Assembly (NCBI GenBank): GCA_023417065.1
Contig: JAEZGH010000188.1
Coordinates: forward strand, 1 to 8,608
DNA from: Bacteroidota bacterium
GTDB lineage: Bacteria > Bacteroidota > Bacteroidia > Cytophagales > Cyclobacteriaceae
Length of the DNA stretch: 8,608 nucleotides
Reading direction: 5' to 3'
This document shows, piece by piece, positions 6,658 to 8,608 of this stretch (position 1 is the stretch's first letter; each line of letters starts with the position of its first letter). The notes below the pieces were generated by a model. The model was given only the letters and a program-made list of their open reading frames with translations, did no database searches and was not told the origin of the DNA. The position numbers and the translations under genes are program-made.

Positions 6658-7179
6658 ATGAAAAACGAATGGAAATATTTCAGTCATTTGTTTAAGCGTA
6701 TGGAAGTGCCGGCGAAGACGATCCTGCTGCAGGAAGGTCATATCTCCAAAACCATGTTCTTCATCGAAAAGGGATGCCTGCGAACCTGGGTTAACAACGA
6801 AGGAAGAGATATCACTACCCAGTTCTTTTTTGAAGGCGACGCTGTTTCTTCTATTGAGAGCTTCCGAACGAAGCAGCCCAGCCTTTATAGTATCGAGACG
6901 ATTGAACCCTGTGTGCTGCTCACGCTTTCGCAAAAAGACTTTCGGCAGGTGATTGACGACACCCCTGAGCTGAGGAAGATGTTTGAAGAACATATGTTCA
7001 GGAGGCTGTTTCAGAGCCAGCAGATTTTTTACTCATTCCTGAAAAACAGTCCGAAAAAACGTTACGAAGAGCTCGTCGAAAGGCACCCTCACATCGTACA
7101 GCGCGTACCGCAGCATTACATCGCATCCTATCTCGGCATTACGTCTGTGTCGCTGAGCCGTATCCGTAACAGGCGGTAA
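6658..7179 (+). CDS. Crp/Fnr family transcriptional regulator
   Basis: A 173-residue protein. Residues about 8-110 form the cyclic-nucleotide-binding-type beta barrel (VPAKTILLQEGHISKTMFFIEKGCLR, then GRDITTQFFFEGDAVSSIESF and PSLYSIETIEPCVLLTL). Residues 112-130 are the long dimer helix, and 150-173 are a winged-helix HTH ending YIASYLGITSVSLSRIRNRR. The phosphate-binding cassette of cAMP receptors is not conserved here: the equivalent stretch reads SFRTKQPSLYSIET and lacks the GE...R-S pattern. There are no N-terminal cysteines of the Fnr iron-sulfur type. The signal is therefore unknown. The protein stops soon after the recognition helix, as many Bacteroidota members do. A perfect palindrome lies 7 bp downstream, in front of the next gene, and is a natural candidate for its binding site. 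Confidence 0.9.
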   Translation: MKNEWKYFSHLFKRMEVPAKTILLQEGHISKTMFFIEKGCLRTWVNNEGRDITTQFFFEGDAVSSIESFRTKQPSLYSIETIEPCVLLTLSQKDFRQVIDDTPELRKMFEEHMFRRLFQSQQIFYSFLKNSPKKRYEELVERHPHIVQRVPQHYIASYLGITSVSLSRIRNRR

Positions 7180-7186
7180 CGCTTTC

Positions 7187-7200
7187 TTAACAATTGTTAA
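7187..7200. promoter_or_regulatory. perfect 14-bp palindrome, candidate operator
   Basis: TTAACAATTGTTAA reads the same on both strands and lies between the Crp-type regulator and the oxidoreductase, 24 bp before a -7-like box. Twofold symmetry and length fit a dimeric HTH regulator, and the obvious candidate is the Crp/Fnr protein encoded just upstream. Which protein binds, and whether it activates or represses, is not visible. Confidence 0.5.
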
Positions 7201-7223
7201 CAGCGTGGACACCCGACGCTTCT

Positions 7224-7231
7224 CAACTTTG
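7224..7231 (+). promoter_or_regulatory. -7-like promoter box for the oxidoreductase gene
   Basis: CAACTTTG matches TAnnTTTG at five of the six fixed positions. Transcription would start near 7238, giving a leader of about a dozen bases before ATG 7251. A TTG at 7194-7196, inside the palindrome, lies 27 bp upstream, longer than the usual spacing to a -33 box. A poor -33 box would suit a promoter that needs an activator. Confidence 0.45.
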
Positions 7232-7251
7232 TGTCATAATCAGTACACAAA
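7228..7251. promoter_or_regulatory. 7-bp-arm inverted repeat over the start site and ATG
   Basis: TTTGTGT (7228-7234) and ACACAAA (7245-7251) are exact inverted copies separated by 10 bases. The left arm shares TTTG with the -7-like box and the right arm ends on the A of the start codon. The position would let a bound protein block transcription start. As RNA only part of it would be transcribed, so a DNA operator is more likely than a hairpin. Confidence 0.4.
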
Positions 7252-7841
7252 TGAGAACACTCATCGTATTCAATCATCCCTACGAGCGAAGCTATTGCAA
7301 TGCCATACTCGACGCCGTTTTACGAGGACTGAGAGCATCAGGTCAGGAAGTCGACCTGATACACCTTGATCACGACGGCTTTGATCCGGCGATGTCGCGC
7401 GCCGATCTGGCAGCGTTTGTTAATCACAAACCAATTGATCCGCACGTACTCAATTATGTTGAGCGCATTCAGCAAGCCGATCACCTGATCTTCATTTTCC
7501 CTATCTGGTGGGATCTCATGCCGGCGATGACCAAAGGATTTATTGACCGCGTGCTTTTCCCCGGTGTTGTATACGACCATCATCCCAGGGGCTTCGGACT
7601 AAAACCGCTCCTTACAAAATTGAAAGGCATCACCATGATAACGACGATGAACAAACCGGCGATCCTGTATTCTCTCGTCATCGGAAACCTCATCCGGAAA
7701 GCCATGCTAAAAAGTGTATTCAAAACCATGGGGTACAAAAACCTGAAGTGGATAAGCTTTACATCGGTGAAGTCGGTGGGATACGAAACGCGAAAAAAGT
7801 GGCTGGCCAAACTTGAAAAACAATTTGCTAAAACCAACTAA
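7251..7841 (+). CDS. NAD(P)H dehydrogenase (quinone)-like oxidoreductase, flavodoxin-2 fold
   Basis: A 196-residue protein of the flavodoxin-2 family (NQO1, MdaB and KefF-like). The N-terminus MRTLIVFNHPYERSYCNAIL is the FMN/FAD phosphate-binding loop region, FDPAMSRADL follows the second strand, and FPIWWDLMPAMTKGFIDRVLFPGVVY at 83-108 is the family hallmark for the flavin isoalloxazine and NAD(P)H site. The family carries out two-electron reduction of quinones and related electrophiles with NAD(P)H, or, as KefF, regulates a potassium efflux channel. ATG 7251 is chosen over an in-frame TTG at 7194 that lies inside the palindrome and would add residues unlike the family. The DUF4405 gene starts 10 bp after the stop, so the two are co-transcribed. 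The quinone or other substrate is unknown. Confidence 0.9.
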   Translation: MRTLIVFNHPYERSYCNAILDAVLRGLRASGQEVDLIHLDHDGFDPAMSRADLAAFVNHKPIDPHVLNYVERIQQADHLIFIFPIWWDLMPAMTKGFIDRVLFPGVVYDHHPRGFGLKPLLTKLKGITMITTMNKPAILYSLVIGNLIRKAMLKSVFKTMGYKNLKWISFTSVKSVGYETRKKWLAKLEKQFAKTN

Positions 7842-7851
7842 CCCTTTCACC

Positions 7852-8325
7852 ATGCTTAAACGTGATTACATCACACCATTCATCTCCCTTACGTTTCTTG
7901 TCGTCGGGCTCTCCGGCACTTTGATGTTCTTCCACCTCTTTGACGGCTACACCGAAGTCATGCATGAGTGTCTGGGCATTTTCTTTATGGCCTGTGCTAT
8001 CTGTCACATTGTGCTTAACTGGCCAGGCCTGCGGGCGCATTTCAAAAGAGGGGTATTCATTCCGGCAGCCTTCGGTATCACCGTTGTAGCGATTACATTT
8101 GTCATCTTCCAGCAACTGTACCCACCGATCGATCTGGTACTCTTCAACCGAATCATCAAAGCACCGCTTGATGAGGCGTTCAAGGCGCTAAACGTCGATT
8201 ACTCAGCTGCGCGTGAACGGCTTGAAGAGAAGGGAATCTCCATCTCCGGCGCGAAGACGATCGAAGACATCTGGACAAAAAACGATTCAGATGCCGAAAC
8301 GGTAATTGATCTGATCATGGAGTAA
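7852..8325 (+). CDS. DUF4405 domain-containing membrane protein
   Basis: A 157-residue protein with three predicted membrane spans (about 8-28, 39-57 and 69-87) and a cytoplasmic-looking C-terminal tail of about 65 residues. The MHE...CHIVLNW pattern, with H38 at the start and H52 near the end of span 2, and a further His at 28 (MFFH), fits DUF4405, a family often discussed as cytochrome b-like because such His residues could bind heme. The tail (LDEAFKALNVDYSAARERLEEKGISI) resembles the helical repeat found at the end of DUF4405 proteins. ATG 7852 is used; an in-frame TTG at 7813 would overlap the previous gene by 29 bp. Being 10 bp after the flavodoxin-fold enzyme, it may be its membrane electron acceptor or anchor; this is inference. 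Confidence 0.8.
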   Translation: MLKRDYITPFISLTFLVVGLSGTLMFFHLFDGYTEVMHECLGIFFMACAICHIVLNWPGLRAHFKRGVFIPAAFGITVVAITFVIFQQLYPPIDLVLFNRIIKAPLDEAFKALNVDYSAARERLEEKGISISGAKTIEDIWTKNDSDAETVIDLIME

Positions 8326-8345
8326 CCTGAGAACAATCACACACC

Positions 8346-8608
8346 CTATCGTCGTACAACTATTGTTCGGGCGATAAGGTCATGGAGTGCCTGTCTTCGC
8401 GAAGTCATGTCGATCATGAACACGCCCACCACAGATATGACGGATAATATCTTCAGTGTGTTTCGGATAAGGGCTTTCGGGAAAGAGAGTTGGTCAATGT
8501 CAGTATCGCAAACAGCAAACCTTAAAAACCATTTCCCAACGGTTCCCCGCAGGCGGGAACTCTCAAGGACTGCACCATACAGAACAAGCAAGGGTACAAC
8601 TACCACCA
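8346..8608 (-). CDS. RDD family membrane protein, C-terminal part (5' end outside window)
   Basis: The frame stays open to the window edge, so the start is missing; about 87 C-terminal residues are present. They show the RDD pattern: a hydrophobic span (VVVVPLLVLYGAVLESS), then LRGTVGKWFLRFAVCDTDIDQLSF, PKALIRNTLKIL, a second span (SVISVVGVFMI) and the closing MTSRRQALHDLIARTIVVRR, which carries the conserved Arg-Gln-Ala-His-Asp. RDD proteins are small integral membrane proteins; some have been linked to ion transport, but most have no known role. The gene converges on the DUF4405 gene with only 20 bp between the two stops. Confidence 0.85.
   Translation of the reverse strand, partial: VVVVPLLVLYGAVLESSRLRGTVGKWFLRFAVCDTDIDQLSFPKALIRNTLKILSVISVVGVFMIDMTSRRQALHDLIARTIVVRR

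Noticed and set aside
7813..7851. TTG start extending the DUF4405 protein by 13 residues
   Set aside because: It would overlap the end of the oxidoreductase gene by 29 bp and adds polar residues before the first span; ATG 7852 is the better start.

Overview
The window reads as chromosomal DNA from a member of the Bacteroidota with roughly balanced GC. The strongest evidence is the run ftsX - DUF3098 - uppP - truB - ribF, an order typical of that phylum. Three further points agree: the C-terminal region 4 of the sigma factor has the form common in Bacteroidota, no start has a convincing Shine-Dalgarno sequence, and there is a textbook Bacteroidota -7 box (TAnnTTTG) in front of ftsX. No rRNA, tRNA, CRISPR array, transposase or prophage gene is visible.

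Region 1 (1-1731, + strand): the tail of a DUF2147 gene, then an ECF-type sigma factor followed after 7 bp by a single-pass membrane protein. The latter has an anti-sigma-like N-terminus, a long Pro/Thr/Glu-rich linker and a small C-terminal domain predicted to be periplasmic. Together they look like a signalling pair.

Region 2 (1732-5386, + strand): a conserved housekeeping operon. FtsX (cell division / wall hydrolase control) is preceded by a promoter so close that the mRNA would be almost leaderless. It is followed by a DUF3098 membrane protein, undecaprenyl-diphosphatase UppP, tRNA pseudouridine synthase TruB (start overlapping the uppP stop by one base) and RibF, which makes FMN and FAD.

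Region 3 (5387-6657): a 231-bp gap between convergent genes, holding only a short heptamer repeat and a weak hairpin. Then, on the minus strand, a two-gene unit: a 98-residue membrane protein whose stop overlaps the start of an ABC ATPase (ATGA). This compact pair is one of the least explained items here. A 90-bp divergent promoter region follows.

Region 4 (6658-8345, + strand): a Crp/Fnr-type regulator, a flavodoxin-fold NAD(P)H:quinone-oxidoreductase-like enzyme, and a DUF4405 membrane protein with conserved histidines. Between regulator and enzyme lie a perfect 14-bp palindrome, a -7-like box and a second 7-bp-arm inverted repeat ending on the start codon. The three genes plausibly form a locally regulated redox module; this is inference.

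Region 5 (8346-8608, - strand): the C-terminal part of an RDD-family membrane protein, converging on the DUF4405 gene with a 20-bp gap.

The best candidates for something under-described are the mini ABC pair (5618-6567) and the Crp / oxidoreductase / DUF4405 module with its two-dyad promoter (6658-8325).
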